A DNA stretch of 64,000 nucleotides from Ovis canadensis (taxonomy: Eukaryota > Chordata > Mammalia > Artiodactyla > Bovidae), in contig NC_091245.1 of the NCBI RefSeq assembly GCF_042477335.2, forward strand, positions 111,510,501 through 111,574,500, read 5' to 3'. Both the position numbers and the translations under genes were made by a program. The notes beneath the pieces were generated by a model. That model ran no database searches, was not told the DNA's origin, and saw nothing but the letters and a program-made list of their open reading frames with translations. How positions within the stretch are numbered: the stretch's first letter is position 1; each line of letters opens with the position of its first letter. Shown in pieces: positions 23,186-36,000 of the stretch.

Positions 23186-23334
23186 TTAAAACAATGAAAA
23201 TTTCAGTTCCTCAGTCTCACTAGCCAACCACAAGTAGCTACATGTAGCTGGTAACAGCTGACTGAACAGCCCAGAGAACATCACCACCATTGCAGAGAGG
23301 CTGTTAGAAGCATTGTCTAAGCATTTCTCACAGT

Positions 23335-23500
23335 GTTATCTCATTTACCCTTCCTAACACCCCTATGATACAGGTGTAATCATTTATCCCACTTTAGAAT
23401 TAAGGACTCTGCAGTGCAGAAAGGTTAAAAACTTCACCAAGCTCTCAGCAGATTACTATCCAGAGCAAGGATTAAAGCCCAGGTGGGTGGCTCTGGGGCC
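23335..23500 (-). repeat. MIR SINE
   Basis: 'TATCTCATTTACCCTTCCTAAC' and the following reverse MIR core. Confidence 0.65.
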
Positions 23501-24410
23501 CACCATGGCATCTACATGCCCAGAGCTGCCCCCTAACCCCAGTTGCCTACCTCACTCTCCTCTTACCTCCTAGGAGTGGGACTGAATCTTCCCATCCCCC
23601 AGAAGCCACTGTCCATCACCACTGTTCCCCTGTGAGCTGACCTTGAGGAATGAGGACCCCTGGGCTTCAAGCCCTTGCTGGCTGAGAATCCCCTTTCTGT
23701 TATCCTCCCCACCTCCTCTTAGCCCCTCATTTCCCTTAGAGTAGTATGGGTTTTGATCCCCACCCCCAACCCATCCCAATCTTGATTCCGTTCAGTCTGG
23801 GCCCTGGAAGAATCCTAACCTGGGAGCAACCCCACTTGCCTCTGGTGATCTTCACCCCCAAGAAGCAGTGTGCAGCCAGTCAAGCTCAGGGAGCCAATGT
23901 CACTAACACCTTTGAAGGTGCAACAAAACCTCACTCCGCAAGGGTAGGGTGAGAAGTGGGGGAGGCTTCACACGGTCAGGCCGCCTGAACCCAGGGAAAG
24001 TAGAGGCAGCCAGGGGCCGAGGCTTCATGGCTTCTGCCTGCAAAGCACCTTCAGTGCTTGCAAGCTAGACCATTTGTGGTTGCCCCGTCTCCTCTCTTAG
24101 CTGCAGCCCTGCAGAGGTGTCACATTACCCTCTAGACCCGCAGCTGAACAAAGTTAAAGATGACTCAAGTCGAGAGATCTGTTGGAAAGAGAACGAATAG
24201 AGGAAAATGCATAAATGTTAACATCTTGAGCTGAGCCAACAAGGTATTCAATTCCTACTTTACTTCCTCACTCCTTTTAACTCCCTCCCAACCAACAGAG
24301 ACTCAAAAGAACTTCCTGGCAGTGCCAGATTTGTCGCCCCTTTCTGCTGAATCAGAGAATCTTGAGGGGAAAACAGAAAGTTCACCCTTTCCATTCGCAC
24401 CTTCTGTAGT
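23501..24410. other. Intergenic DNA, no gene seen
   Basis: Unique, pyrimidine-rich; no supported exon. Confidence 0.4.
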
Positions 24411-24632
24411 GCGTATGTGCTAAGTCGCTGCAGTCCTGTCCAACTCTTCGTGACCCTGTGGACTGTAGCCCGCCAGGCTCCTCTGTCCATGTGATTCTCC
24501 AGGCAAGAATACTGGCGTGGCTTGCCATGCCCTCCTGCAGGGAATCTTCCCAATCCAGGAACCAAACCCAAATCTCTTACATCTCTTGCATTGGCAAGCA
24601 TGTTTTATACCATTGAGCGCCACCTAGGAAGC
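24411..24632 (-). repeat. Bov-tA SINE
   Basis: Starts GTGCGTATGTGCTAAGTCGC and ends GAGCGCCACCTAGGAAGC. Confidence 0.85.
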
Positions 24633-24829
24633 TCCTTCAGCAATCAGCACAGCAAATTCTTTTCAGACCATATGAAAATTCTCACCTAAAGTCTTCCAGG
24701 AAGAACCCACTGTCAGAAAATGCTTCCTGGCATTTAACCCAGCTCTCCACGCTTCGCCTTAAATTCACGTGTTCAGTTCTCGAAGGACATGGGGGGCAGG
24801 GGGACGGCCTCCTTCTGTGCTGAGAGACC

Positions 24830-25365
24830 AGTGGTTTCCAGTTTTCGTCTGTTACAAGTGACGCCGCTATGAACATTCCTGCACCTGTCTGGTGATGCCC
24901 ACGTGTGTGCAAATACCTCGGAATGAAAACACTGGGCCCTCGGGATCCGGGCGTCCAGTTGATTAGATCCTGCCACAGTCTTCCAAAGTGGCTGTACCCA
25001 TTTATATTCCCTCTGGAGGGGCACATGAGTTCCAGTTGCTCCACACCCTCACCAGCACTTGGTCGTGTATAGTTTTTGCCATTCTTATGGGGGATGCAGT
25101 GGAGTCTCATTGCAGGTTAGCTTGCACTTCCACAGTGATTTATGAAGTCAAGTTCCTTATCCTATATTTACTGAATGCTTGGATATCTGTGTTTGTCAAG
25201 TAACTATCCAAAATATTGTCCATTTTTCTAGAGGGTTGTCCGTCTTTTTCATATTGAATTGTAGAAATCCTTGCATTCCAGATACCAGCCCTTTGTCAGG
25301 CATATGCATTTAAAATATCTTGCCACCCTGTGGCTTGCCTGTTCACTCTTTTAATCATGTCTTTT
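24830..25365 (-). repeat. L1 3' region, reverse
   Basis: 'CTTCCAAAGTGGCTGTACCC', 'CACACCCTCACCAGCACTTG' and 'TACCAGCCCTTTGTCAG' are the standard reverse L1 landmarks. Confidence 0.8.
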
Positions 25366-25744
25366 AATGAACAATTCTTCTCAAAATAATTACCTGACAG
25401 TCTTAAAGCCTCAGGTTCAGAACCTCCATCCCCGTTCTACCCCAGCCACATTGATCCCTGATTCTCTGCTGAGCCGATGGCCCTGTGGAATATCTTCAGG
25501 ATTCCATTTCTCTACCTTATTGCAGAGGCCAGATACATTTCCTCCTGAAGAAGAGGGCACCTTGGAGAACTAGAGGTCACTCAGAGTCCAGGTGGGGCAG
25601 TGTGGAGGATCTTGGTGTTTCCATCGCTGTGCTACCTTCCAGACTAAGTGATGCTGAGGCCAAGCAAATTCTGGCAGTCTCTGGGTCTTTCCTTAGCCAT
25701 GCCCCACCCTAATTCCTAGCATGAGCCTTTTCAAACCACCAAGA
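25366..25744. other. Intergenic DNA, no gene seen
   Basis: Unique sequence between two L1 pieces. Confidence 0.4.
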
Positions 25745-26340
25745 GAGCATTCAAAAGTGCTTGCAAGGGAGTGCACTCATCCCTCCTACAAGAGCACCAA
25801 AATCACAACTAGCTGCTGAACAACTACGGACAGGGGGATGCTGGAACCCACCAAAAAAAGATAAGGACGAGAAGATAACGATGTCCAAAGACAAAGAAGA
25901 AGCTGCAGCATGACAGTAGGAGGGGCACAACCACAGCAAGATCAAATTCCATACCAGCCTGGTGGGCGACCCACAACTGGAGAACAATGATACCAAAGAC
26001 ATTCTCCCGCTGTTGTGAAGGTTCTGAAGCCCACGTCAGGCTTCCCAGCCTGGGGATCTGACAAAGGGACTGGGGATCCCCAGGGAATCTGACCTTGAAG
26101 GCCAAAGGCATTTGATTATAGGACTTCCATGGGACTGGGGGAAACAGAGACTCCAGTCTTGGAGGGCACAGACAAAATCTTGTGTGCACCAAGACCCAGA
26201 GGGCAGGAGCCATGACCCCACAGGAGACTGAACCAAAGTTACCTGCTCATGTTGGAGGACCTCCTGTGGAGGCGGGGGTCAGCAGGGTTTCGCCACAGGG
26301 CTGGGACACTGGCGGCAATTTATGTTTTCCAATTTCTCCA
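25745..26340 (+). repeat. Artiodactyl L1 5' region fragment
   Basis: 'GACAGTAGGAGGGGCACAAC', 'CCCACGTCAGGCTTCCCAGC' and 'TTGTGTGCACCAAGACCCAG' match the 5' untranslated part of ruminant L1 as remembered. Confidence 0.65.
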
Positions 26341-26394
26341 TTTATTCTTTTTTTTATGTTCTTTCTCAAGCCTTTATCAAATGTAGTAGAAAAG

Positions 26395-26695
26395 CTTTTA
26401 TATACATATATGTATATAAGTAATATGTATTATATATATATATTAGAAAACATGAATTTTTGCCTAACACACTAATGACATTTTGATTCTACTTGTTTGA
26501 CTTAGTATTAATAGAATGCTAGATTTCTAGTTAAAAAATAGATATGCAACAAGTAACAAAGGTTTACGGTAGAGCACAGGGAACTATATGGAAAATAATG
26601 TCAAAAACAATATATGTGTATATGTATAACTGAATCACTTTGCTGTACACTTGAAACATTGTAAGTCAATTACACTTCAGTAATATATATATATT
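26395..26695 (+). repeat. (TA)n microsatellite and ruminant L1 3' tail
   Basis: (TA)-rich run at about 26398-26445. From about 26540, 'GGTTTACGGTAGAGCACAGG' and 'CTGAATCACTTTGCTGTACAC' are the common ruminant L1 3' UTR. Confidence 0.7.
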
Positions 26696-26980
26696 AAGAA
26701 AACAGAAAAGTGCTTGCCAGTGGCTTATCTGACTACCTTATGATTTATGGTCAAGAAAATTTTATTTGTGTTACGCTCCTTCTAGCAAAGAAGAAATACT
26801 AATTTGAGCTTGTAGTTTCTTCCCCACTTCCTGTATTTAGATTATCAAGCGCTAACACAAAGCACGTCAGAGGGGGTCACCCACCCACCCCTGGGCCTGT
26901 GGCCTAGATGCTCTCCCTGCCATCCTCGCCCCTGACTCCAGTCTGTCCTGCGTACCCTCTTCCACGCCAGGCCGGGCCCC
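26696..26980 (+). promoter_or_regulatory. FCRL6: FCRL6 upstream region
   Basis: Repeat-free 285 bp before the FCRL6 ATG. It has an Ets-type ACTTCCTG at 26826-26833, no CpG island and no clear TATA box, in keeping with a lymphoid-restricted promoter. Function inferred from position only. Confidence 0.4.
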
Positions 26981-27011
26981 ATGCTGCTCTGGATGGTTGC
27001 GCTCCTCTTCG
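26981..27011 (+). CDS. FCRL6: FCRL6 exon 1 (signal peptide, first part)
   Basis: ATG opens [10 protein letters not shown], a hydrophobic signal core close to the human start, followed by the donor G|GTAAGT. Ends in phase 1. Confidence 0.93.
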
Positions 27012-30000
27012 GTAAGTCACCAAGTGCCAGTAGCCTCTCCTGGGCACCAAAGACTGCATCGTTCCTAAGATGCAAACTTCCTTATTTCACCTTTTCTAGT
27101 TTGAGTGGGTTTATGGCTAGAGCTTGAGACTAGTGTGTGCACATGGGTATGCTTGAGAGTGATGGGGATGAGAGTGATGGGGATGAGAGTGATGGAGGTG
27201 ATGGGGATGAGAGTGATGGGGATGAGGCCATTTGGGGAGCCCCAGGCTTTCCTATCCCATTTTCCTGGGTCCTTGGAAAGGCAACCATTTGATGTGTCAA
27301 AGCTAATTTAGGGAGCCAAAAAAATCACATGCTGAAGTCCAATGACATTTTTCACCCTGTGAAATCAAGTTAAAATATCCATCAGGTCTATCTTGAAAGG
27401 AAAATAAAATCACAGAAGGAAAGGAGGCTGCTGGGGTGCAGAGGAAAGATCAGGGAAGTGGACAAAAGGCAGTTCCACACATTTTGCTCAGCAAGCGGAG
27501 CTAAATGTGAGGTTTTACAAGGAGGTATATTTCAAGAAGCCTCAGCCTTTTCTTGGAACCAGTCAACAATGACTGGGCTTCTTCCTTGGTCAAGAGCTTT
27601 GTGCCCTGAATGTCCAAATCCCTCTTCAAAATGACCATTCCTATTCTGCCTACTTCCTCTCTCTGTCAGGGGGAGGTTCTGATTTGGGTCTGACTGGCCC
27701 ATGGGGACCCATGTTATTGTTATTGTTGCTGTTGTAGAGTCGCTATGTCATGTCCAACTCTTTGCAACCCCGTGCACTGTAGCCCACCAGGCTCCTCTGT
27801 CCATGGGATTTCCAAGGCAGCAATACTGGGGTGGGTTGCTATTTCCTTCTCCAGCTGATCATCCTGACCCAGGGATCAAACCTGCATCTCCTGCATCCCT
27901 GCACTGGCAGGAAGATTCTTTGCCACTGAGCCACCTGGGAAGTCCACAGGGACCTATATGAAGCTTCAGATCCATTCTCCTGAATCCATAGCTGTCTCCT
28001 TGATCCACTGGGGCCAGTCACACATGCCAGGAGGGACTGGTCTCCAGACAGAGGATTGGAGTGGGGACGGGTTACTCGGCTCCCCTAGATTCAGCTCAGT
28101 CTCAGCCATTGTCAGATGCTACACTCAAAAGGAAAGAGTCTGGGCACGTAGATCACTTCGCTTCACAGTTTCTGAGTTGACTTGCTTTTTGTTTTAAGCT
28201 TGATCCCAGAAGTTTGTTTTCACTGAACCAGAAAAGCAAAATGTGTTAGTCATTCAGTCATGTCTGACTATGCAACCCAGTGGACTGTAGCCCGCTAGGC
28301 TCCTCTCTCTGTCCATGAAATTCTCCAGGCAAGAATACTGGAGTGGATAACTATTTCCTTCTTCATGGGATCTTCTTCACCCAGGGATTAAATCCAGAAT
28401 CTGCATTGCAGGCGGATTCTTTACTGCCTGAGCCACCCGGGAAGCCCTGAAAAGCAAATGCATTCCTAAAAACACCCCCTACCTGGGTAGAGTTTGTGGG
28501 AATTTAGCCTCTGAGAAGAAAATACTTGTTCCACTCAGGGCTCTTCCTTCCCCAACATCACCATGTTGCCCTGTGTGCTCTATGAATGGTCATTTGGACA
28601 AATGAGAAGGTCAGTGCTCACATTAGGGCAGGGACAGGACAGCCTCGTGCCTGGATACGCTCCAGATGGGAGATTCTTAAGGGCACATCCCTTCCTTGTG
28701 AAAGGAATAGAGTCCTTGGACTTGACTAGATAAAAATCTAAGAGCTCCCCGGCGTGTAGCCCAGGATCTGGATGGGGGGAAGCAAAGGAGGAGGAGTGGA
28801 AAGTCGGTAACTGGCTGAATAATTGGATGGCATATGGGAAACCCAGGCGGGACTGAGTCACATCTGATGCTCAGGACCCCAGAAAGCCAGCCTGGGGGTC
28901 AGACCCCCGTCTGAAGGTGTCGGAGAACGAAGTTACCGTTAAGGGTAAAGCTGCCATTTCCTCTCTAGTGCTATTTCCTCTCTGATGTGGCCAGAGAGAC
29001 AGAGGAGAGGGAAAAAAAAAATTAAATATACAGTACATGCATTATCTCGTATAACCTTCAGAGTCGTTATAGGGGAGGGTTTAATTTTTATCCCTATGAA
29101 GCAGTTAGGGAAAGTGAGGTTCAAAAATGTTAAGAAACTTGCCTAGAATTACCCTGCTAACAAGCAAAACAGAGATGGGAACCCAATCCATTTTGTCAAA
29201 CCCTGTGCTTTCTCTGTTCTGTCTCGCTACCTCTAGTCTGGATGTAGTTGGATTTTAATCAGGTGAAACTAGACATTATACTCATTTAAAGCGCCTGGCA
29301 GGATGTGGTCACACAGCAAATGGTACCTGTTGTTAGTATTGTCTGTCACAGGTTCTAGAGGCTAGAAGCCCTGAGGCTGAACACGCTGGTCATGGCTGTA
29401 TACTGAAGGTGTATCTGGGCTTCCCTTGTGGCCCAGATGGTAAAGAATCTGTCTGCAATGCAGAAGACCTGAGTTCAATCCCTGGGTCAGGAAGATCCCC
29501 TGGAGAAGGAAATGGCAACCCACTTCAGTATTGTTGCCTGGAGAACTCTATGGACAGAGGAGCCTGGCAAGCCCCAGTCCATGGGATTGCAAAGAGTCGG
29601 ACACGACTGAGTGATTAACACACACTAAGATGTATTTAAAATTTAGGCGATGAACCTCGACCTTCCTCTGAGCTGTGCATCGGCCAGCTTCAGTCCTCGT
29701 ACTGGAACCCACCCCCATACACACACAGCATCCGTGACACACAGCCCTCCCGGTGTGCGGCTGCCACCCCTTGGCAGAGTAGCATGTTGCAATGTGGTAG
29801 AGATTTACTGTGATGTCGTTCCTCGTGAGGAGCTGCCCCTCTGATCTAACTAGCTCCACTTCTGCCCTATGAGGGCTTCCCAGGTCGTGCTAGTGGTAAA
29901 GACCCTGCCTGCCAATGCACGAGATGTGAGACGGCCGGGGAGACCCCCATGAAGTAACAAGCCTCTCCTTTCTTTTAAGCTTAGCCCATCAGGTATTCGA

Positions 30001-33000
30001 AGGCCACTGACTATCCCTACTCTGTCTCATCTTTCTCAGATAAACGTCTCCCAATTCCTCTAGTAGGAAATGGTTTCTAGGCCCTGTTCGTTGCCCTGGT
30101 CTTCTCGGTCCTGCTAAGCTTTGTCAGTGGGTCAGGAGCCGGGCTTTCTCATCCCTCCCAAAGCGGCCCAATGAGTGCAGAGCTCGCTGGGGCTGTGACC
30201 TCTGCCATCCAGGACTCCACAGCTTTACAGTAGCTCTTGGTTTCACATCACACTGTCGCCTCATCTTCAGCCTGCACCTGACTGAAGCCCTCGGGTTCTC
30301 GTCATAGGAACTGCTGTAAGCAGATGTCATCTACTCTGTTTTTCCCCAGTTGGTGGCCGTTTTGATTATACACAGTGGTTCTGCAATCGCAACCCCGAGG
30401 CCTTGCAGTGCCCTGGAGAGCAAGTCATTGGGATCTGGGGCACAAGCTTATTTGAAGCATCTATGCTCGCTGGAGCCTACCCTCTTGTTATAGGCATCAG
30501 ACACGTCAGCCTTGTTGTTCATCACTTTGTAGCTGCAAAACTGTTTTCCGGTGGGAAAGGGAAAGGAAGGGGAGGCATCACTACCCAGTGAGGTCTTAGT
30601 CACTCTGAGATCAGGCCTTCTTTCTGCTTTCGGCTAATGTAGAAGCCACCTCCCCAGACGGGGGGTCGGTATAATCTATGTAACTGCTCTGTAAGGGAAA
30701 AACTACTTATTGTTACCAAAAGGCATGCATGGTGGGACCTGGCTGCTTGCCACTCAAAAGCCAATAAGCAGGCCAGGTTGGTGGAAAGGAAAGTGCTTTA
30801 TTTCAGGAGCCGGCAACTGTGGGAGAGGATGGCGGACGTCTGTCCAAAGGCTGACTTCCCCTCTGACAAGCAGCTGGTGAGAGCTTTTATAGACAGAGTG
30901 TGGGGTGGCGGGCGACATGCAGAAACAGCAGTCATCTCTGACAGTCATCTTCAAAGTGGTCATCAGTGGTCTGACTAGCATCACCTTGGTTGTTTTAGGT
31001 ACAGTTAACCTTCAGTTTTGTGGTCCATTTGTTCCCATTTCTTTGCGGTGAGTTCTTAGAATTGTGGCAGCTCGTCCTGGACTGTCTGGGCATCATGCAG
31101 TTAATTCCTCCACCTGGGGTTTTGGTATCTATAAGACAGTTCACAGGATATGGCTCAGAATATTACCTGTAGCCCTTGAGAAGGAACTAAAGGTGCTTGA
31201 CTGTGCTTAATGACTGCATTATTATTTGGTCCCCTTTGACTGCTTTCCTTTGTTTCAGCATTTCTCACTTCTCTGATTAAGCTGATTCTTTGACTAAGGT
31301 TTTCCAGAGGCAAGTGGCAAGCAGAGAGGCCGGTGGGGGGAGGGGCAAGGACCATACGGTCCTGCTCCATTTCATTGCCATTTCCACTATACAGACAGAG
31401 CCAGGAATTGGAGGCTCTTGAACTTTAAACAACCTGTGCAAGTTCCCATAGAAAGAGATGGACTCATGAAATCAGTCCACGTCATCTGGTTCCAAAGCCT
31501 GTGTGCTTCCCACTACACCAAGATCACAGAAGATGCACTTAGATTGCAGGCAGGGGAAGATGAAGGGATGGACTCGTAATCTTAAACACCCTGAGAACCT
31601 GCGGGGGAGCTGACCTGAGCTGAGTAGGTAGAGAATATGTCCCAAATCATGCAGACAGCATGCATGATGGCCTGTGAATGAACATACACGCCAGATCTGC
31701 TGAGGGGATCTTCCCCCCACCTCCCAAGACCATTCTTGCATTTCTCAGGATTCTGCACAGCACCCAGCAAAGAGAGGCACAAGTAAATGCCTGGGGACCA
31801 CCTGGACTGACTGCACTCAGCCCTACATCATTCATTCTTTTGCCTCTTGCCCCAAAGCCCAGAGTCTGCTCCACTGCTTTACATCCAACTCTGCCCCTTA
31901 GTTTAGGGTCTCCCATCCCTTAGCCTGATCACACCTGCCTAACCTCATCTGTCATCATTTTGTGGTTTGGGCACTCTTTCCAGGCCACCTGGGCTTCCCT
32001 AGTGGTTTGAATGGTAAAGAATCTGCCTGCAATGCAAGAGACCTGAATTTGATCCTTGGGTCGGGAAGATCCCCCAGAGAAGGAAATGGCTACCCACTCC
32101 AGTATTCTTGCCTGGAGAATCCCACGGACAGTGGTGCGTGGCAGGCTACCGTCCATGGGGTCACAAAAAGTCAGATGTGACTAAGCAACAAACACTTTCA
32201 CTTTCCTGTTCACTTACTGTCCTCGAGCATTCGTTCATCTAGAAGCATTAGTGCAACGCATGCAAGATGCAACATGGTGTGGTGTGCTGGCCTGTTGATA
32301 GTTCTCTCATGCATCCAAGCTGCCTGTCCATGCCCCACAATCGTTTAGTGACTACTCCTCCAGGGAAACCTCACCTCCTTCCTATGATCACATCTGTACA
32401 ATCTATTCTTACCTCCTCCCTATCATCACTTCCATATACTCTATTCCCCAGAGCTCTGTGGGCAGATGGGCCACAAGAATCCGGTCCTGCTTTGCTGAGT
32501 TCTTCTGTACGTGTAAACAGGCCCTTCAGGCCCAATAGTGTAAGAATCTAGTCCTGTGTCTTCTACTTTTTGTTCCCTGCCCTGCACAAGTGGGGGAAGC
32601 ATTTGTGCATCTATTTAGCACATGCTTATTGAACACAGACCGTGGTCCAGGCACGGGCCCTAGGTGTAGGTGATACGGCAGTGAACTAGACAGGCAGAGG
32701 AGCTGCTCTCATGGGGCTTAAGTTTTAGACAGAGGGAGGGAGACAGGTGATTACAAGTAGGCAATTTAATGGTAAGGTCATTTTAAATGATGATAAGTGC
32801 TCTGATGGCAACACAATAGGGTATTATGATAGTTGTGCTAAGTTGCTTCGATCATGTCCAACTCTTTGCAACCATATGGACTATAGCCTGCCAGGCTCCT
32901 CTGTCCATGGGATTCTCCGGGCAAGAATACTGGAGTTGCCATTTCCTCCTCTAGGGGATCGTCCCAACTCAGGGATTGAACCTGTGTCTCTTGCCTCTCC

Positions 33001-36000
33001 TGCATTGGCAGGCAGGTTCTTTACCATGAGCACCACCTGGGAAGCCCAGCAAGACCTGTCTAAGGGGGTAATATGTGAACTGAGATTGGGCAAAGAATTC
33101 CAGGCAGTAGGTCCACCATAAAAGTTGAGTGGCTGAGTGGCTGTTTGGTTAGATAGCTGGGTGGCTGTTTGGCTAGATAGCTGGGTGGCTGGGTGGTGAG
33201 TGGCTGGGTGGCTTAGATAGTTATGTGCTTAGGGGGCTGGGTGGTTGACTGGTTGAATGAATGTTAGCATCTATTTATAAGGTGACAGGCCCTCTCCTTG
33301 TCAGAAAGTTCTTTCTGCTACTTAATCTATCACTTTTTTTCTCTTGCAGTTCCCTGTGTTGGGAAAGTTGGTGAGTCTTGTCCGTGTCTCTTTCATCTCC
33401 AAGGGTGTCTCTGGGCCAAAACTTAATAGATGGGTAAAATCAGAGCCACTGGGTCAATCCTAAAGGAAATCAACCCTGAATATCCATTGGAAGGACTGAT
33501 GCTGAAGCTGAAGCTCCAATACTTTGGCCACCTGATGCAAAGAGCCGACTCATTGGTAAAGACCCTGATGCTGGGAAAGATTGAGAGCAAGAAGAAAAGG
33601 GGATGACAGAAAATGAGATGGTTGGATGGCATCAGAAGCCTGGGAGTAACGATGAGTAATAGACAGGAAGGCCTAAGAAGAGCCCCAGCACATCCTGTCT
33701 TCACCTGGTCCACCTGGATCCCCAGGACTCTTCGCCTCACAGAACTAATGATGCTCACAGTGTAGCTGAATGATGGACCTTGCTTCCTTGGCTGCTCTTT
33801 CTAGTATCACTGCATATTGCTAGAAATGACTTGGATGTGAGTTTGAGCAGACTCCAGGAGATAGCGAAGGACAGGGAAGCCTGGCACACTGCAGGTCTAT
33901 GCAGTTGCAAAGAATCAGACACGACTGAGAGACGGAACAACAGCGACAGAACTGGGTCCCCCAGCAGCATCTTCAGAGCAGCTCCAGCCTGGATCTCTTC
34001 CTCAGGAGTCTTCCCCTATGCCTAGGAAGAGGAGAAACCCAGGACCTCACTGTCTCAGGCTGAGGATAGTTACAGGGTGACTTCAAGTTCCAGAAGAATG
34101 ACTCTAGGCCTCCACCCAGCCCCCTTATAAGTCCAACGGCCCCCACTTCCTCCTCTCAGTGTGGCTCTGGAGCTCCTGCCATCCCCACTCATCAACATCT
34201 GGATTCGCGTCCACCCCGCTAATGCTCAAGGAAGCAGGCATCTTTGTCTGTGGGTCAGCCTTCTTTCTCCCTTGGCTAACTTTGCCCTCCTGCTCATCCT
34301 GTCCCACTGACCTCCATGGAGCTTCTGTCAAGTGGGTGAAAACTCTGACCTATGAAGTCTTGACCTCTGGGGGCATGTTCTGTGATGCCCGAGGAAGAAT
34401 CCAAACCAATATTTAGTGGTGGTAGAAAGAGCAGCCAAGGAAGCAAGGCCCATTATTCAGCTACGCTGTGAGCATCATTAGTTCTTGGGTGAGAATAAGA
34501 GTCCGAGGGATCCAGGAGAACCAGACGAAGGTAGGATGTGCTGTGGCTCTTTCGGGGGCTCCCAATCTGATTACGCATCATTACTGTCAGGCTTCTGAGG
34601 TTGTCTGGGACCAGCGGTACCTGGTTTGCCAAAGACGTATGTCCCGGGGCCAGGCCAGTCTGGGATTGCCCTGCAGATGATGCCGGGTCCCCAGGAGCTC
34701 TTCTCTTGTCCACATCAGGGCATAAAAGGCATTTTAGAAATGAGGACAGAGGTGGCAGATCCCACATTGTGACTGTGGTGGAAATGAACCTTGCTGCTGG
34801 GAGTGCTGATGGAGGCTGGGCCTGGGGAAGCCCGATGAAGGAAGTCGGGGGGAGCGAGCCCAGGCCATGGCACGTCCAACACGCACCCCTTCAGCTCCTC
34901 TCTGGTGGGGAGGGGTGCACATACCATCCGAAGTGGATGCTGCAGAAAGAGCTGTGCTGGGGTCACCAGGAGAGAAGAAACCAAACTAGGAGAATGGGGA
35001 TCCAATCAAGAGAACAAAGAACAATGGATGGAAGGAACGCAATTTGCCTCAAGCTTGCCAAGGTGGCAGAGGAAAGGGCATTGCAAAAGCAAACAAGGAG
35101 GGGGACGTCCCTGATGGTCCAGTGGTTAACGCTCTGAGCTTCCACTGCAGAGGGCAAGGGTTCCATCCCTGGTCATGTCGGCGGGGTGGAGCGGGGGGAT
35201 GGAGAGAAGAAGGGTAGGCGGGAAGGAGGCCAGAGAGAAGGCACAGAGAGAGAAAAGAAGGGAGAGGAGGGAGAAGGAAAAGAGAAGGGCAGAGGAAACA
35301 GGGAGAAAGGGGTGCAGGAAAGCAGAGGGCCGGCCCCGGCCTGGCATGACGGTCCGGGACAGTGGCAGCTGCGAGGGTGCCATCCAGGAGCCTCCATCCC
35401 AGGATTGGGGTGGGGGGTGGGATTAGGCTCGGGAAGAGGAAGGAAATGGACTGGGAGACCCACGGCTCCAGGGTGACCCTGTTCCTGCATATTACAGTCT
35501 GGCTGAGCCCCCAAGCCCAGCCATACCTCGTGTTTGAGGGGGATATACTGATTCTGCAATGCCGGGGAAGGAAGAATGCAGCGCTGTCCCAGGTGAAATT
35601 CTACAGAGATGAAAAACTCCTCCATTTCTCTAAGAACAACCAGCCTCTCTTCCTGGGGACAGCAACAGCTAACAGCAGTGGCCGGTATAACTGCACTGGG
35701 CAGGTGAAATATGCCAGAAACACGGACTCATGGGATTCAGGGACTGCCGTGGTTCAAGTCCAAGGTGAGTCACCACTTGGGGGGTGGGATGGTTACAGTG
35801 CTGCTCAGGGGCCTGGTCTTAGAGGACAGCAGGGCTTGGGGCTGCACCCCTCTCTCTGGCTGCCCCTGCTGCTGGGTCATTCGTCAGGGCCCTGAGATGC
35901 CCAAGATGCTGTCTACATACCCTCCCCCTCCATAGGACATGCCTGGAGTCAGGGAGGCGGAAGATGCCCTGGGCGGGCAGGGCGGGAAGAGCCCAGAAGC

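Noticed and set aside
35173-35625. 150-residue minus-strand frame over FCRL6 exon 3 and the purine tract
   Set aside because: Shadow of the FCRL6 exon and the GA-rich repeat; serine/proline/phenylalanine-rich composition follows the tract.
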